A DNA stretch of 58,534 nt from the NCBI GenBank assembly GCA_964244295.1, contig CAXTIG010000044.1, positions 1-58,534 on the forward strand. The letters are read 5' to 3'. Source of the DNA: JAJAZB01 sp964244295 (GTDB lineage: Bacteria > Bacteroidota > Bacteroidia > Cytophagales > Spirosomataceae). Below, one piece after another: positions 41,147 through 50,698 of the stretch (positions are counted from its first letter, which is position 1; each line of letters begins with the position of its first letter). Below the pieces are notes generated by a model. That model was not told the origin of the DNA, ran no database searches, and saw only the letters and a program-made list of their open reading frames with translations. The position numbers were made by a program, and so were the translations under genes.

Positions 41147-42649
41147 TCACTTCTCCACCATCACGCTGCTCAGCGCGTTGGCCTCGAAGGTATTGGCCGT
41201 CGCGGCATCGGCATTGACCGAGGCCCCGTAGCCCACGTAGATGCCGTGGCCGCCGCTGCCGCTGATGCGGCTACTTTTCACCGACATTTTGGCGTTGCCA
41301 CCGTACACGGCCAGGGCCGCTTTCTTGCCCGACACAATCACGGCGCTGCCCGCGTTGCTGAGTTCGGCGTACTCGATCACGTTGCGGTCGTTGGTCGAGT
41401 AGCTGATGATGCCTTTCCAGTACGAAGCCTGGTTTTGGGTGCCGGTGAAACTGATTTTCTGGGTGGCCGTGCCTTTGGCCGTCAGGTAGCCCGTGTTGTT
41501 GACCCGGATGATGGCGTCGCGGACCAGTTCCACGGTCACGCCGGGGGCCAGGACGAAGCCCGTGTTCACGGTCAGTTCGTAGCCCACCACGCGGTAGGGA
41601 GTTTTATCGGCAAAACCAGCCCAGGTGATTTCGTTGGTTCCGCCGAGGGCCGAGGTCATGATTTCCACCGCGTTGCGGCCATTGCCGCCCGTGAAGGTCG
41701 AGGCGGCGTCGAGTTTGGCCACGTTATCGGCGTCGAGCAAGATGCCCGCTTCGGTGTTCTGGGTAAAGGCATTGGCCGAGAATTCACGGAGAATACTGCC
41801 GTCCAGGGCGTAAAGGCCGTAGCCGTCGTTTTGCGAGAACAGGCAATTTTTCAGCGCAACCTGGGCTTTCGAGCTGCCAACGACCATCGCCGCTTTGGTG
41901 GTGCTGTAAATCGTCCGGCTCCCGGTGTGGAGGAATTCGACGTGCTCGAAGACGTTGGCGTTGCTGCCCGAATACACTGACATTCCCACCCAGAAACCCT
42001 TCGTTTTTTCGGCCCCGATGAAGCGGATTTTCTTGTCGGCGGTGCCTTTGGCGATGATGATCCCGCCGTTGTCGTTGAGGTCGAGCCGCACGTCGCGCTC
42101 GAAGGCAATCACCACGCCGGGGTTGATGGTCAGTTCCGAGGTGACGTAAATCGTTTTCGACACGATGTAGTCGGGCAATTCCGGGTTGGCGATGCGGTCG
42201 TTGAGGATGGTTTTCACGGTGATGTTCTGGTTGATCGTCACCGGCTGGGCCACCGAGGCCGTCAGCAACATCTTGTCTTTGCTCTGGCCGTTGGCGTTGG
42301 CGATGGTCAGTTCGATTTCGTACTCGCCCACTTCGTCGGGCGTGAAGGTCGGCTTGGCCGTGGCGGGCGATAGCAGGTTGACCGTGCTTTTGGCGGGCTT
42401 GCGGACGATGGCCCACTGGTAGCTGAAGGGCTTGTTTTCGCTGTCTTTGGAAGCGCTGCCGTCGAGGCTGACGCTCTGGCCCACCTGGGTTTCCTGGTCG
42501 ATGCCGGCGGCGGCGGTCAGGGTGTTGGAGGGCTGATTGGGCGTGGGATCCGGGTCTTTTTTACAGGCGGAAAACACGAAGGTGACGGCGAAAAGCAGGG
42601 CGAATAACCGAGTACTGAAGTTGGAGAGAGAGGAGAGTTTGGCGTACAT
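41147..42649 (-). CDS. lipoprotein with PKD-like domain and parallel beta-helix
   Basis: 500 residues. The signal ends with lipobox VFSAC (Cys then KKD), a Bacteroidota-style lipoprotein. Residues ~45-130 form an Ig/PKD-like domain (AGIDQETQVGQSVSLDGSAS; FTPDEVGEYEIELTIANANG). The rest is a right-handed beta-helix rich in Asn, Val and Gly (NVFEHVEFLHTGSRTIYST; ISGSGGHGIYVGYGASVNAD), a fold of carbohydrate-binding or lyase proteins. No catalytic cluster is obvious. It probably sits on the outer membrane facing out. Confidence 0.8.
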   Translation of the reverse strand: MYAKLSSLSNFSTRLFALLFAVTFVFSACKKDPDPTPNQPSNTLTAAAGIDQETQVGQSVSLDGSASKDSENKPFSYQWAIVRKPAKSTVNLLSPATAKPTFTPDEVGEYEIELTIANANGQSKDKMLLTASVAQPVTINQNITVKTILNDRIANPELPDYIVSKTIYVTSELTINPGVVIAFERDVRLDLNDNGGIIIAKGTADKKIRFIGAEKTKGFWVGMSVYSGSNANVFEHVEFLHTGSRTIYSTTKAAMVVGSSKAQVALKNCLFSQNDGYGLYALDGSILREFSANAFTQNTEAGILLDADNVAKLDAASTFTGGNGRNAVEIMTSALGGTNEITWAGFADKTPYRVVGYELTVNTGFVLAPGVTVELVRDAIIRVNNTGYLTAKGTATQKISFTGTQNQASYWKGIISYSTNDRNVIEYAELSNAGSAVIVSGKKAALAVYGGNAKMSVKSSRISGSGGHGIYVGYGASVNADAATANTFEANALSSVMVEK

Positions 42650-42980
42650 GACAGCGTTGTTTTGAGTTGACGGCTCAAAAGTGAGTCGTCGGCTCGGTCA
42701 GGCCGGGGCTTTGTTTCCTGAATTGGGAAAAAAGGGCGGTGAAGTGGCAGGAAGGGGGATTGAGTGGGGAGGAAAAGAAAAAGCGCCCCAATGCGCGGCA
42801 TGGCGAGCGCAGCGAGGAGTATTCGACTCCGCTCGAAATAACGGGAAAAAGGGGCGTTGCCTACGCCTACCTTCCATCCTCACCATTCCCCACCACAAAA
42901 AAAAACCGGCCCCGGCGGCAAAGCCACCGGCACCGGCAATCGACACACCTATCCATCGGTTTTTTTCTGAGAAATTCGGT
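42650..42980. other. intergenic gap between two large secreted-protein genes
   Basis: About 330 bases with no gene. It holds the terminator at 42897-42936 and a stretch with GAGCGCAGCGAGGAGTATTC, a short palindrome-like motif. Nothing else recognised. Confidence 0.4.
42897..42936 (-). terminator. terminator for the FG-GAP T9SS protein
   Basis: On the minus strand CCGGTGCCGGTGGC and GCCGCCGGGGCCGG form a GC-rich stem (three mismatches) followed by a run of about nine T. It is 45 bases beyond the stop codon at 42981. Confidence 0.7.
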
Positions 42981-45900
42981 TTAGTGCAAGACCTTCAGGG
43001 TTTTGGCTTCGGTCGCGCCGCTGACACGGAGCAGGTACAGGCCCTGGGGCTGGCGGCTGATGTCCCAATCCAACGTTTCGGTTTCCCCGGCCCGCTCCAC
43101 CGTCTGCTGGCGAATGGGCTGGCCCAATCCGTTGAACAGGTCCACCCGCAGCGGCTGGCCTTCGGCCCCCGTCACGGCAATCCGCAAGCGACCTTCCGGG
43201 GCGGGATTGGGGCTGACGAGAACCTGGAATCCCTCGGCTTCCGGCGCAATTTCCCGGCCGTTGCAGGCCTTTACCTTGAAATTGGCGCTGGCGGCGCTGG
43301 TCACCGCCGGATTGCTGCTGAGTACCCGGATTTTGTAGCCGGTTCCGGCGAGCGTAGCGGCCGGAATCAGGACGTTGTTGAGCGCGCCGGGTGTCACATT
43401 TCCCAGGTTGACCGGGCTGGCAAACGAGCCGACCTTATCCGAAAGCTGGGCCGTGAAGGTGTTCCCCGAAAAAAACGTACAGCCCACCGCAAAACTCAGC
43501 CGGACTGCCTCGCCCGCGCAACGGTTGTCGAGGCTCACCGTGGGCGTGCTCGTAAACGCGGGCACGTTGATGGTAAACGCCGCGCTCGGCGAGGAAGTAC
43601 GGTCTGGGGCCGTGGCCCGAATCCGAATCCGGTAGCCGCCACCGGCGGGCGTGTTTTCGGGAATCGTCACGTTGTTCAGGCCCGGCCTGACCGCCCCCAG
43701 GGTTACGGCATTGCTAAAAATACCGCTGGCATTGCTCAATTCGGCACGGAAGACGTTGCCCGGCAGAAACGAGCAATTTCCCTGCACCGTAAAACTCACC
43801 TTCGCGACGTTGCCCACGCAGACCGCCGTCAAACTGACGGTGGGCGTGGAATTGAAGTCGAGCGCGTTGATGCGAAAAGCCTCGCTGGGCTGGGTAGTGA
43901 TTGCCGGATTGCTGCTCTTGATTCGGATGCGGTAGTTCGTGCCGCTGGCGGTTTGGCTGGGAATCTGGAGGCTGAGGGTCCCCGTACCCGAAACGGTATC
44001 GAGGTCGGTGCCGGGGAAATCGCCGTTGGGTTTGGAAAGCTCGACGGTGAAGACGGTGCCCGGCCCGAAACAGCCGTTGAAGGTGAAGGGGAGAGCCTGG
44101 TTAGCGCACACAACCGTGTTGGCGGCCACTTTGGGGGCTTCAACAACGCCCGGCCCGACTACGCTGACCTGTTTTGGCGGGGCCGCGCAGCCAAACTGAT
44201 CGGTGTAGGTAATCGAATATGGCCCGCCCACGCCCGCCGCCGAAGGCGAGAAGACGTTGCCCGTTACGCCCGGCCCACCGAAATCAGTCCCAGAATTGGC
44301 TGGGAGGGCCGTCAGGGTAACGGGGTCGTCGAATTGGCAGTAGCTGCTGGCGAGGCCCGTGATGACGGGGTCATTGATGGTGTACTGCACCTCGATCGGC
44401 ACGCCGAGGCAATCGGTGCCTTCGTCGTAATCCCCGTCATTGTTGGCGTCGAAATAGGGGGTGAATACCTGCGTAAGGGTGCCCTGGTTACCGCTGCTCA
44501 GGGTGTAGGGGCCGTAGGCGGCGGCGAAATACGCCGAAACGTCGGCGGGTTTGATGTCGGTCTGGGCGCGGGGCACGGACACGGGGTTGCCGTTGAACCG
44601 CACATTGACCGTACCCGCCCGGATTTTTTCGAGAAACCCGATTCGATTGCTGGAACGGCTGAAGTCCGAAAACGTAACGCTGCCCCCGGCGCAGAGGTTG
44701 GCCTGGAGGGTGACGAGGCCTTCGCTGTTGCTGCCGATCGAGCTGCTCCGGGCACCGCTGGATTTAAAGCCAAACGTGAGTTGCGGGCAGTTGGAAAACA
44801 GAAAGACCACGCCGGAACCCCGGTTTACCGAGCCAATCGTCCCGTTGAAGGGACTGCCCCGCACGACGGTATTTCCCGAAATCGCCAGGTTGTTGCGATC
44901 ATCGCTGTTCAGTTCCGGGTCCTCCCACACGACCTTCTGCGTTTGCGCCCAACTGCTCATTCCCTTGTCGTACACATACAGCCCCCCGGCCAAGCGTTGG
45001 GGTTGGAGGGGTACTCCTGCCGCATCGTTGGAATTTCGGGCACCGCTCACGACGATCCGGTTGCCCTCGACGGCCACGGCAGAACCGAAATAGGTGTAGT
45101 TCCCCTGGGTAGCCCGGTCGAAAGGCACTAATTTCTGAGTTTGGGTCCAGGCCATTGCGCCCCGCTCGAATACGTAGGCGGCTCCTTTGCCGCCGAAGTC
45201 CCCGTTGGCACCAATCACGAGCGTGCTGCCTTGCAGGGCCAGCGCCCCGCCGAAGCTCTGGGAGATCGTCCGATCCGCCGCGACCAGTTTCTGCACCTGC
45301 GCCCAGGTCGTGCCGGTTTTTTCAAACACGATCACCGACCCGGCTTGGTCGAGCGGATTGGCCTCGTTGACATCGGTATTGTTCAGGTTTCGAACCGCCA
45401 GGTAGTTACCCGCCAGCGCCAGCGAAACGCCCAGGTAGGTGTTTCCTCCGGTGGCCTGGAGTTTTTGGCTATACACCCAGGACGTACCGATTTTGTCGAA
45501 CATAAAAACCGCTCCCCGCAGGTTGTCGTGGCTGGGGGCGCTCACCGCCAGGGTGGAACCCGACAGGGCCAGGGCCGAGCCAAAAACGTCGTACTCGATC
45601 CGGGTGGGGGCCACCAGCTTCTGCGTCTGCACCCAGGTACTGCCACTTTTTTCAAACACGTACGCGGCACCGGCGTATTGCAGCGGATTTTGCAGGTTTT
45701 CGTCAAGCGCGTTGCCCCTGGCCCCCACGATGATGGTGGTACCGGAGATGGCTACCGCACTGCCGAATTCATTAAAATCTTCCCGGTCGCCGGTGCCCGG
45801 TTCGAGCAGGGCCACCTGGCTCCAGGTCGTGCCCGTGCGCTGGTACACGTACGCGGCGTTTTCGAAACGCGTCCCGGCCACCATCAGGTTGCCGTCGATC

Positions 45901-46046
45901 GCCACCGAGTAGCCCACGGTGCGTTCAACGAAGGGAATAGGCTTTAGTTCTTGCAGCAGGGAAACCTGCGCCAGGGCGGGGCGGGCCAGCAGCAGCAGGA
46001 GAAAAAAGGGCCGGGCGGAAGGGATTTTTGTTAAAAAAAGATTCAT
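42981..46046 (-). CDS. T9SS-sorted protein with FG-GAP-type repeats
   Basis: 1021 residues. Signal peptide MNLFLTKIPSARPFFLLLLL, cleaved after ALA. At least six ~60-residue FG-GAP-like repeats (FGSAVAISGTTIIVGARGN; AGAAYVFEKSGSTWVQTQKL; FGGALALQGSTLVIGANGDF) make a propeller in residues ~25-400. Ig-like and repeated beta domains follow, several sharing a VSLTAVCVGNVAKVSFTVQG type start, and a type A sorting domain ends the protein (FQVLVSPNPAPEGRLRIAVT, PQGLYLLRVSGATEAKTLKV). It is exported across the outer membrane. Function otherwise unknown. Confidence 0.9.
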   Translation of the reverse strand: MNLFLTKIPSARPFFLLLLLARPALAQVSLLQELKPIPFVERTVGYSVAIDGNLMVAGTRFENAAYVYQRTGTTWSQVALLEPGTGDREDFNEFGSAVAISGTTIIVGARGNALDENLQNPLQYAGAAYVFEKSGSTWVQTQKLVAPTRIEYDVFGSALALSGSTLAVSAPSHDNLRGAVFMFDKIGTSWVYSQKLQATGGNTYLGVSLALAGNYLAVRNLNNTDVNEANPLDQAGSVIVFEKTGTTWAQVQKLVAADRTISQSFGGALALQGSTLVIGANGDFGGKGAAYVFERGAMAWTQTQKLVPFDRATQGNYTYFGSAVAVEGNRIVVSGARNSNDAAGVPLQPQRLAGGLYVYDKGMSSWAQTQKVVWEDPELNSDDRNNLAISGNTVVRGSPFNGTIGSVNRGSGVVFLFSNCPQLTFGFKSSGARSSSIGSNSEGLVTLQANLCAGGSVTFSDFSRSSNRIGFLEKIRAGTVNVRFNGNPVSVPRAQTDIKPADVSAYFAAAYGPYTLSSGNQGTLTQVFTPYFDANNDGDYDEGTDCLGVPIEVQYTINDPVITGLASSYCQFDDPVTLTALPANSGTDFGGPGVTGNVFSPSAAGVGGPYSITYTDQFGCAAPPKQVSVVGPGVVEAPKVAANTVVCANQALPFTFNGCFGPGTVFTVELSKPNGDFPGTDLDTVSGTGTLSLQIPSQTASGTNYRIRIKSSNPAITTQPSEAFRINALDFNSTPTVSLTAVCVGNVAKVSFTVQGNCSFLPGNVFRAELSNASGIFSNAVTLGAVRPGLNNVTIPENTPAGGGYRIRIRATAPDRTSSPSAAFTINVPAFTSTPTVSLDNRCAGEAVRLSFAVGCTFFSGNTFTAQLSDKVGSFASPVNLGNVTPGALNNVLIPAATLAGTGYKIRVLSSNPAVTSAASANFKVKACNGREIAPEAEGFQVLVSPNPAPEGRLRIAVTGAEGQPLRVDLFNGLGQPIRQQTVERAGETETLDWDISRQPQGLYLLRVSGATEAKTLKVLH

Positions 46047-46180
46047 AAATCAGAGGGTTGTTTTTACTGCTGCAAAGCAAAAACAACCCGCCCGCCCGCC
46101 GAAACCGAATATCAGGCCAAACCCGCCACCCGTGAAGTCAGAGGCGCAGGGGGGGGGTCAGGGTCAAACCAACTTAATCG

Positions 46181-46292
46181 GGCATCCGCCTGGAAGTACC
46201 CCCCACCCCCTAAAGGGGGCTTTTTCGTAGCGGAAACTTCCAGGCAGGAAAAGCCCCCTTTAGGGGGTGGGGGGTACTTCCAGGCGGATGCC
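46181..46292. repeat. 44-bp perfect inverted repeat
   Basis: 46181-46224 (GGCATCCGCCTGGAAGTACC at the outer end) is a perfect complement of 46249-46292, with a 24-base centre. A CCCCCTAAAGGGGG-type inner palindrome makes each arm foldable alone. It sits between two minus-strand genes and is a different family from the GTCATCCCGACG elements. Confidence 0.9.
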
Positions 46293-46311
46293 TTTCCCAA
46301 TACAAAAAACC

Positions 46312-47109
46312 CTACTTCCCCATCCACCGCTTAAACTCCGTGGCCCGTTCGCGGCTCACGATGACCTCCTCGTCGGGGGCGGGTTTGGTGGTGATTTTAA
46401 GTTTGTTATTGAAGTACGGGTGAATCTGCTGGACGGTGTTGATGTGAAGGATAAACTGCCGGTTGGCCCGGAAAAACTGCGCCGGGTCGAGCATTTTATC
46501 CAGTTCGTCGAGGGTGTAGTCGAGCGAGAATTTCTGGTTGCTGAACGTTTTGAACAGGCTGACGCCTTCTTCGGAGTAAAAAAAGGCGATGTCGCTCACT
46601 TCCACCGGCACCCACTGCTGGCGGTGTTTGACCAGAAACCGGCGGCGAAAATCGGTGGGCTGAATTTGCTGGCGGAGTTGCTGCACGAGCGCGTCGATGT
46701 CCATCTTGCCCACTTCGGGGGCTTTGGCTTCGGTTGCCTCTTCGCCGTTGGCGGTTTGGAGCCGCCGGTATTTGGCCAGACTGGCTTCGAGTTCGTGGCG
46801 CTTGATGGGTTTGAGCAGGTAGTCGATGCTGTTGACCTTGAAAGCTTTGAGGGCGTATTCGTCGTAGGAGGTCGTGAAAATGACCGGGGCGGCCACGGTG
46901 GTTTGCTCGAAAATCTCGAAACTCTGCCCGTCGGCCAGTTCGATGTCCATCAAAATCAGATCGGGCGTGGGGTTGCTTTGCAGCCAGGCCACCGAGGCAC
47001 GTACACTGGCCGCCGTGCCCACGATTTTAATGTGTTCGTCCACGTCCAGCAGCAGTTTCGACAACTTGCGGACGGCCAGTTCTTCGTCTTCAATCAGGAA
47101 TACATTCAT
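46312..47109 (-). CDS. LytTR-type response regulator
   Basis: 265 residues. Receiver domain with acidic pocket E7-D8-E9 (FLIEDEELAV), phospho-acceptor D55 (LILMDIELADG), Lys in SIDYLLKPIKRHELEA, and a linker of ~20 residues. A LytTR DNA-binding domain occupies the C-terminal ~105 residues (RRRFLVKHRQQWVPVEVSDI, FFRANRQFILHINTVQQIHP). It probably partners the LytS-type kinases at 47441-50624; the promoter it binds is not known. Confidence 0.93.
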   Translation of the reverse strand: MNVFLIEDEELAVRKLSKLLLDVDEHIKIVGTAASVRASVAWLQSNPTPDLILMDIELADGQSFEIFEQTTVAAPVIFTTSYDEYALKAFKVNSIDYLLKPIKRHELEASLAKYRRLQTANGEEATEAKAPEVGKMDIDALVQQLRQQIQPTDFRRRFLVKHRQQWVPVEVSDIAFFYSEEGVSLFKTFSNQKFSLDYTLDELDKMLDPAQFFRANRQFILHINTVQQIHPYFNNKLKITTKPAPDEEVIVSRERATEFKRWMGK

Positions 47110-47266
47110 GGGTTTGATTTTGGTTGAGGGTCGGTGATTCGGCCTTTTTTCGTCAAAAAAAACACCAGCGGGTCAGCAGACCAGCGGCGGGTTGGTTGAA
47201 GCGTCGGAAACGGTTGGTGAACTGACATGTTCGGGGATTGTAAGAGGTAATTGCAAACCAGCCAGC

Positions 47267-47389
47267 CTGTCATCCTGAGCTTGCGAAGGACCTCGTCGGA
47301 CAACCGGACCGTTGGCCGGTGACCCAGCGATAGCTTACCGCTGACTGTCTGGCAGTCCAACGAGATCCTTCGCAAGCTCAGGATGACAG
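47267..47389. repeat. intergenic inverted repeat plus small tandem repeats
   Basis: Arms 47267-47296 and 47360-47389 pair over 30 bases with one mismatch (CTGTCATCCTGAGCTTGCGA outer end). The 45 bases after it contain three near-copies of CACTGTGGAACAGC. Together they fill the 331-base gap between the LytTR gene and the first kinase gene. Confidence 0.8.
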
Positions 47390-47440
47390 CCACTGTGGAA
47401 CAGCCACTGTGGAACAGCCGCTGTGGAACGGCCACTGCGC

Positions 47441-48514
47441 TCAGGATGACAACGCGGCAGTTTCCCCCACCTTACCCCGAATCAGCGGCAGCGCCACCGA
47501 AAACCAGCCGCCGCGTTCGTCGATAATCGGCTCGGGCTGGCCCAGCAGGCGGTAGCGCACGCCCATGTTGGTCAGCCCCTCGCGGTCGGGGTCCACCCGG
47601 AGAATCTTGCGTTGCAGCGAATTTTCCACCCACAATCGGTCAATGGGCAGCTCGCGGTCGGGCTGGACGCGAATGCGAATGTGCAGGGGTTCTTCGGGCA
47701 GAATCCGGTTGTACTTCAGGGCGTTTTCAACCAGCAATTGCAGCGCCAGGGGCAGAATCAGCGCCCCCTGGGTTTCGTCGGGCACCTCGACCGTCAGGCT
47801 GATTCCGGCTCCGTAACGGGTTTTGAGGAGGTGAAAATACGAACGGATGAACTCCAACTCGGTGCGCAGCGGGGTGAGTTCGCCTTCGTTGCTGCGCAGC
47901 AGGTAGCGGTACACGCTGGCGAGTTCGTCCACAAAATCACTCGCCAGCCGGGGGCTTTCGTCGATGAGCGACGAAATCGTGTTGAGGCTGTTGAACAAAA
48001 AATGCGGGTTGACCTGGGCCTTGAGCGAGTCGAAGCGGGTTTGCCACTGAATTTTTACGAGGGCTTCTTTTTCCTGGTAGGTTTGCCGCCACTGCCGCAG
48101 CACGTACAGGCCCTCGTACAGGCCGAAGTAAATGCAGTGATAAAACACCTGAATGCCGGTGGTAGTGGCGTAGTCGACCAAATCGGGCATCACCAAGCCG
48201 AGGCTATGCCGCAGGGCGTGGACTTCGATTCGAAGAAACACGGCGAAATTGACCAGCATCGGAAACGTCAGTGCGTAAAACAAGAGGCGTTTTTGTACCT
48301 GCGGTAAGCCGGGATACCGGCGCTGAATGGCCAGGATGGTCCAACGGCTGAGGTTCCAGCACAGGTACCCGGCGGCCAGCGCCACGACGTTGAACAGGAA
48401 CAACTCCATCCCCGACACGTTGAAGTAGATGTCGAGCCGGAAGAAGAACGTGCCGAAAAACATCAGCACGATCGGGCCGACTAGTTGCAGGCGGGTGTCG
48501 TTGACTGAGTTCAT
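47441..48514 (-). CDS. LytS-type sensor histidine kinase, copy 1
   Basis: 357 residues. Four N-terminal membrane segments (residues ~12-130), a coiled linker (EKEALVKIQWQTRFDSLKAQ) and the LytS-type kinase: phospho-acceptor His171 in QVNPHFLFNSLNTISSLI, N box QLLVENALKYNRILPEEPLH, and a glycine box GLTNMGVRYRLLGQPEPIID. Last of three tandem kinases; its start overlaps the preceding gene's stop by four bases. It is less similar to copies 2 and 3 in the C-terminal part. Cognate regulator is likely the LytTR gene downstream. Confidence 0.92.
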   Translation of the reverse strand: MNSVNDTRLQLVGPIVLMFFGTFFFRLDIYFNVSGMELFLFNVVALAAGYLCWNLSRWTILAIQRRYPGLPQVQKRLLFYALTFPMLVNFAVFLRIEVHALRHSLGLVMPDLVDYATTTGIQVFYHCIYFGLYEGLYVLRQWRQTYQEKEALVKIQWQTRFDSLKAQVNPHFLFNSLNTISSLIDESPRLASDFVDELASVYRYLLRSNEGELTPLRTELEFIRSYFHLLKTRYGAGISLTVEVPDETQGALILPLALQLLVENALKYNRILPEEPLHIRIRVQPDRELPIDRLWVENSLQRKILRVDPDREGLTNMGVRYRLLGQPEPIIDERGGWFSVALPLIRGKVGETAALSS

Positions 48515-49566
48515 ACGGGAATTTTTCCGGAATTGACCTCGGACTGAATCAGAGGCAGGTATACGCTGAAGGTCAGCCCGTCATCGGCAATGAACGGGGC
48601 GGGTTGGCGCAGCAGGGCGTACTTGTTGAGAATGTTGGCCAGACCGACCTGATTGGAAAGCGCCCGCTGCTCCCGGCGCTGGAGGGAGTTGCGCACCAGC
48701 AACTGGCCCTCGTCGGTGGTTTTCAGTTCAATCGTCAGGGGTTCTTCGGGCAGGATGCGGTTGTGTTTCACGGCGTTTTCGACCAGCAATTGCAGCGTCA
48801 GCGGCGGAATCAGGGTCTGTTGGGCTGCTTCGGAAACCTCGATGAAGAGGGAAATACCCGTCCCGTGGCGGGTTTTCAGGAGGTGAAAATACGACTGAAT
48901 AAACGATAGTTCGGCGCGGAGCGGCAGCAGTTCGGCCTGATTACTCCGAAGCAGGTAGCGGTACACGCTGCTCATTTCATCGACAAACGCCGACGCCAGG
49001 CGGGGGTTTTCGTCTACTAGCGCCGAGAGGGTGTTGAGGCTGTTGAACAAAAAATGCGGATTGACCTGGGCCTTGAGCGAGTCGAAGCGGGTTTGCCAGT
49101 GGATTTTCACCAAGTCTTCTTTCTCCTGGTAGGTTTGCCGCCACTGCCGCAACAGGTACCCGCCTTCGTAAATGCCTACGTACACCCCGTAGTAAAACAA
49201 CTGAATCCCCGCCGAGGTGACGTAATCGACGAGGCCGAGCCACAGTGTTTCGCGCGAACCTAGCAAAATATGCAGGCTGAACCGAAAAAAAACGGCTCCG
49301 TTCACCGCCACCAGGGCGAACAGCAGCATCCACAGCAAGCGAGTCTGGGTGCGTTCTAGTCCCGGAAAACGGCGTTGCACCCGCTGAATCACCCAGCGGG
49401 CCAGGTTCCAGAATAAATACCCCGCCGACAAGCCAACCAGCAACGAATGGACCATCGCACGCGGCGAGGCCTCCAGCCAGAACGTGAGCCGGAAAAACGC
49501 GCTGCCAAACAGGAACAGGCCCAGCGGTCCGAGCCAGCGCAGGCGGGTGTTGTGGAGAGGCGTCAT
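48511..49566 (-). CDS. LytS-type sensor histidine kinase, copy 2
   Basis: 351 residues, same layout as copy 1: four membrane segments, phospho-acceptor His171 (QVNPHFLFNSLNTLSALVDE), N box QLLVENAVKHNRILPEEPLT. Its N-terminal region aligns with copy 1 (both carry LLRQWRQTYQEKE), while its C-terminal 70-odd residues are identical to copy 3 over 217 bases (48595-48811 against 49647-49863). Start and stop overlap neighbouring genes by four bases. Confidence 0.92.
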   Translation of the reverse strand: MTPLHNTRLRWLGPLGLFLFGSAFFRLTFWLEASPRAMVHSLLVGLSAGYLFWNLARWVIQRVQRRFPGLERTQTRLLWMLLFALVAVNGAVFFRFSLHILLGSRETLWLGLVDYVTSAGIQLFYYGVYVGIYEGGYLLRQWRQTYQEKEDLVKIHWQTRFDSLKAQVNPHFLFNSLNTLSALVDENPRLASAFVDEMSSVYRYLLRSNQAELLPLRAELSFIQSYFHLLKTRHGTGISLFIEVSEAAQQTLIPPLTLQLLVENAVKHNRILPEEPLTIELKTTDEGQLLVRNSLQRREQRALSNQVGLANILNKYALLRQPAPFIADDGLTFSVYLPLIQSEVNSGKIPV

Positions 49567-50624
49567 ACCAAAACCCCACCGGGGCTAAATTGGGGGTGAA
49601 TGAGCGGCAGTTGCACGCAGAACGTGTGCCCGTTGTCGGCAATGACCGGGGCGGGTTGGCGCAGCAGGGCGTACTTGTTGAGAATGTTGGCCAGACCGAC
49701 CTGATTGGAAAGCGCCCGCTGCTCCCGGCGCTGGAGGGAGTTGCGCACCAGCAACTGGCCCTCGTCGGTGGTTTTCAGTTCAATCGTCAGGGGTTCTTCG
49801 GGCAGGATGCGGTTGTGTTTCACGGCGTTTTCGACCAGCAATTGCAGCGTCAGCGGCGGAATCTGGTAGGCCAGGTAGGTTTCGCTCACGGCCTGCTCGA
49901 AGCGGATGCCCGCGCCGTAGCGGATGCCGAGGAGGTAAAAATACGAATTGACGAAGGCCAGTTCATCGGCCAGCGGGGTGAGTTCGCTTTCGTTGCTGCG
50001 GAGCAGGTAGCGGTACACGCTGCTGAGTTCGTCGAGAAACAGTTCGGCCTGCCGGGGGTCTTCTTCGATGAGCGAAGAAAGCGAGTTGAGGCTGTTGAAC
50101 AAAAAATGCGGATTCACCTGCTGCTGGAGGCTCTCGAACTGGCTTTGCAGGTTGGCTTTTTTTAGCTTTTCGGTTTCGGTCAAAAGACGTTGCCATTGCT
50201 CGAAGGCCGTGATGCTTTCAAAAGCACTCGTGACCCCCACCACTACGATCAGCGTCGTTACCTCGGCCCATTTCAGGCCCGGTGGCAGGGGATCGTACCC
50301 GCCCCATTCGGCCCAGTCGTAAAACCAGTACACCAGCAGCACCGTCAGGGCGCAGCGGGGGATGAGCAGGGCCAGGCTAACGAGGAGACGCCGGAGGGTT
50401 TGCTGGTACTGCGGATAGCGGCGGTGCAAGCCAATAGCGGTGTGGTTGTTGGCGAGCCATTGCCCGTAAAACACCAAAAAACCCAGGAGCGTGGTGGGCA
50501 GGAACACGCGCCACTCCCGCCAGTAGGCGTTGCCGAGCAGCATCCAGTTGATCACGCCCACGTACCCCGGCAACACCAGGCCGCGAAGCAAGGTATCCTG
50601 GCGGGTGTACGTAAAACGGCTCAT
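49563..50624 (-). CDS. LytS-type sensor histidine kinase, copy 3
   Basis: 353 residues. The N-terminal membrane part differs from copies 1 and 2 (MSRFTYTRQDTLLRGLVLPG onward), with His173 in QQQVNPHFLFNSLNSLSSLI. The N box and ATP-lid segment match copy 2 exactly. First gene of the coupled kinase set, starting 74 bases after the AsnB-named gene's stop at 50699. The different sensor parts imply different inputs, with one shared output logic. Confidence 0.9.
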   Translation of the reverse strand: MSRFTYTRQDTLLRGLVLPGYVGVINWMLLGNAYWREWRVFLPTTLLGFLVFYGQWLANNHTAIGLHRRYPQYQQTLRRLLVSLALLIPRCALTVLLVYWFYDWAEWGGYDPLPPGLKWAEVTTLIVVVGVTSAFESITAFEQWQRLLTETEKLKKANLQSQFESLQQQVNPHFLFNSLNSLSSLIEEDPRQAELFLDELSSVYRYLLRSNESELTPLADELAFVNSYFYLLGIRYGAGIRFEQAVSETYLAYQIPPLTLQLLVENAVKHNRILPEEPLTIELKTTDEGQLLVRNSLQRREQRALSNQVGLANILNKYALLRQPAPVIADNGHTFCVQLPLIHPQFSPGGVLV

Positions 50625-50698
50625 GCGAACTAAAACTGGGTTGTCCTGGCTAGTTGATGTGGCGAAAAAAACCTTCCCGCGCTCGTTTCCCCTTTTTC

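Noticed and set aside
42981..46046. Many long plus-strand frames across this interval
   Set aside because: They are antisense shadows of the large minus-strand T9SS gene, without start signals or domains.
47390..47435. Triple CACTGTGGAACAGC repeat as a CRISPR-like array
   Set aside because: Units are abutting and slightly different with no spacers, so they are a small tandem duplication next to the palindrome.
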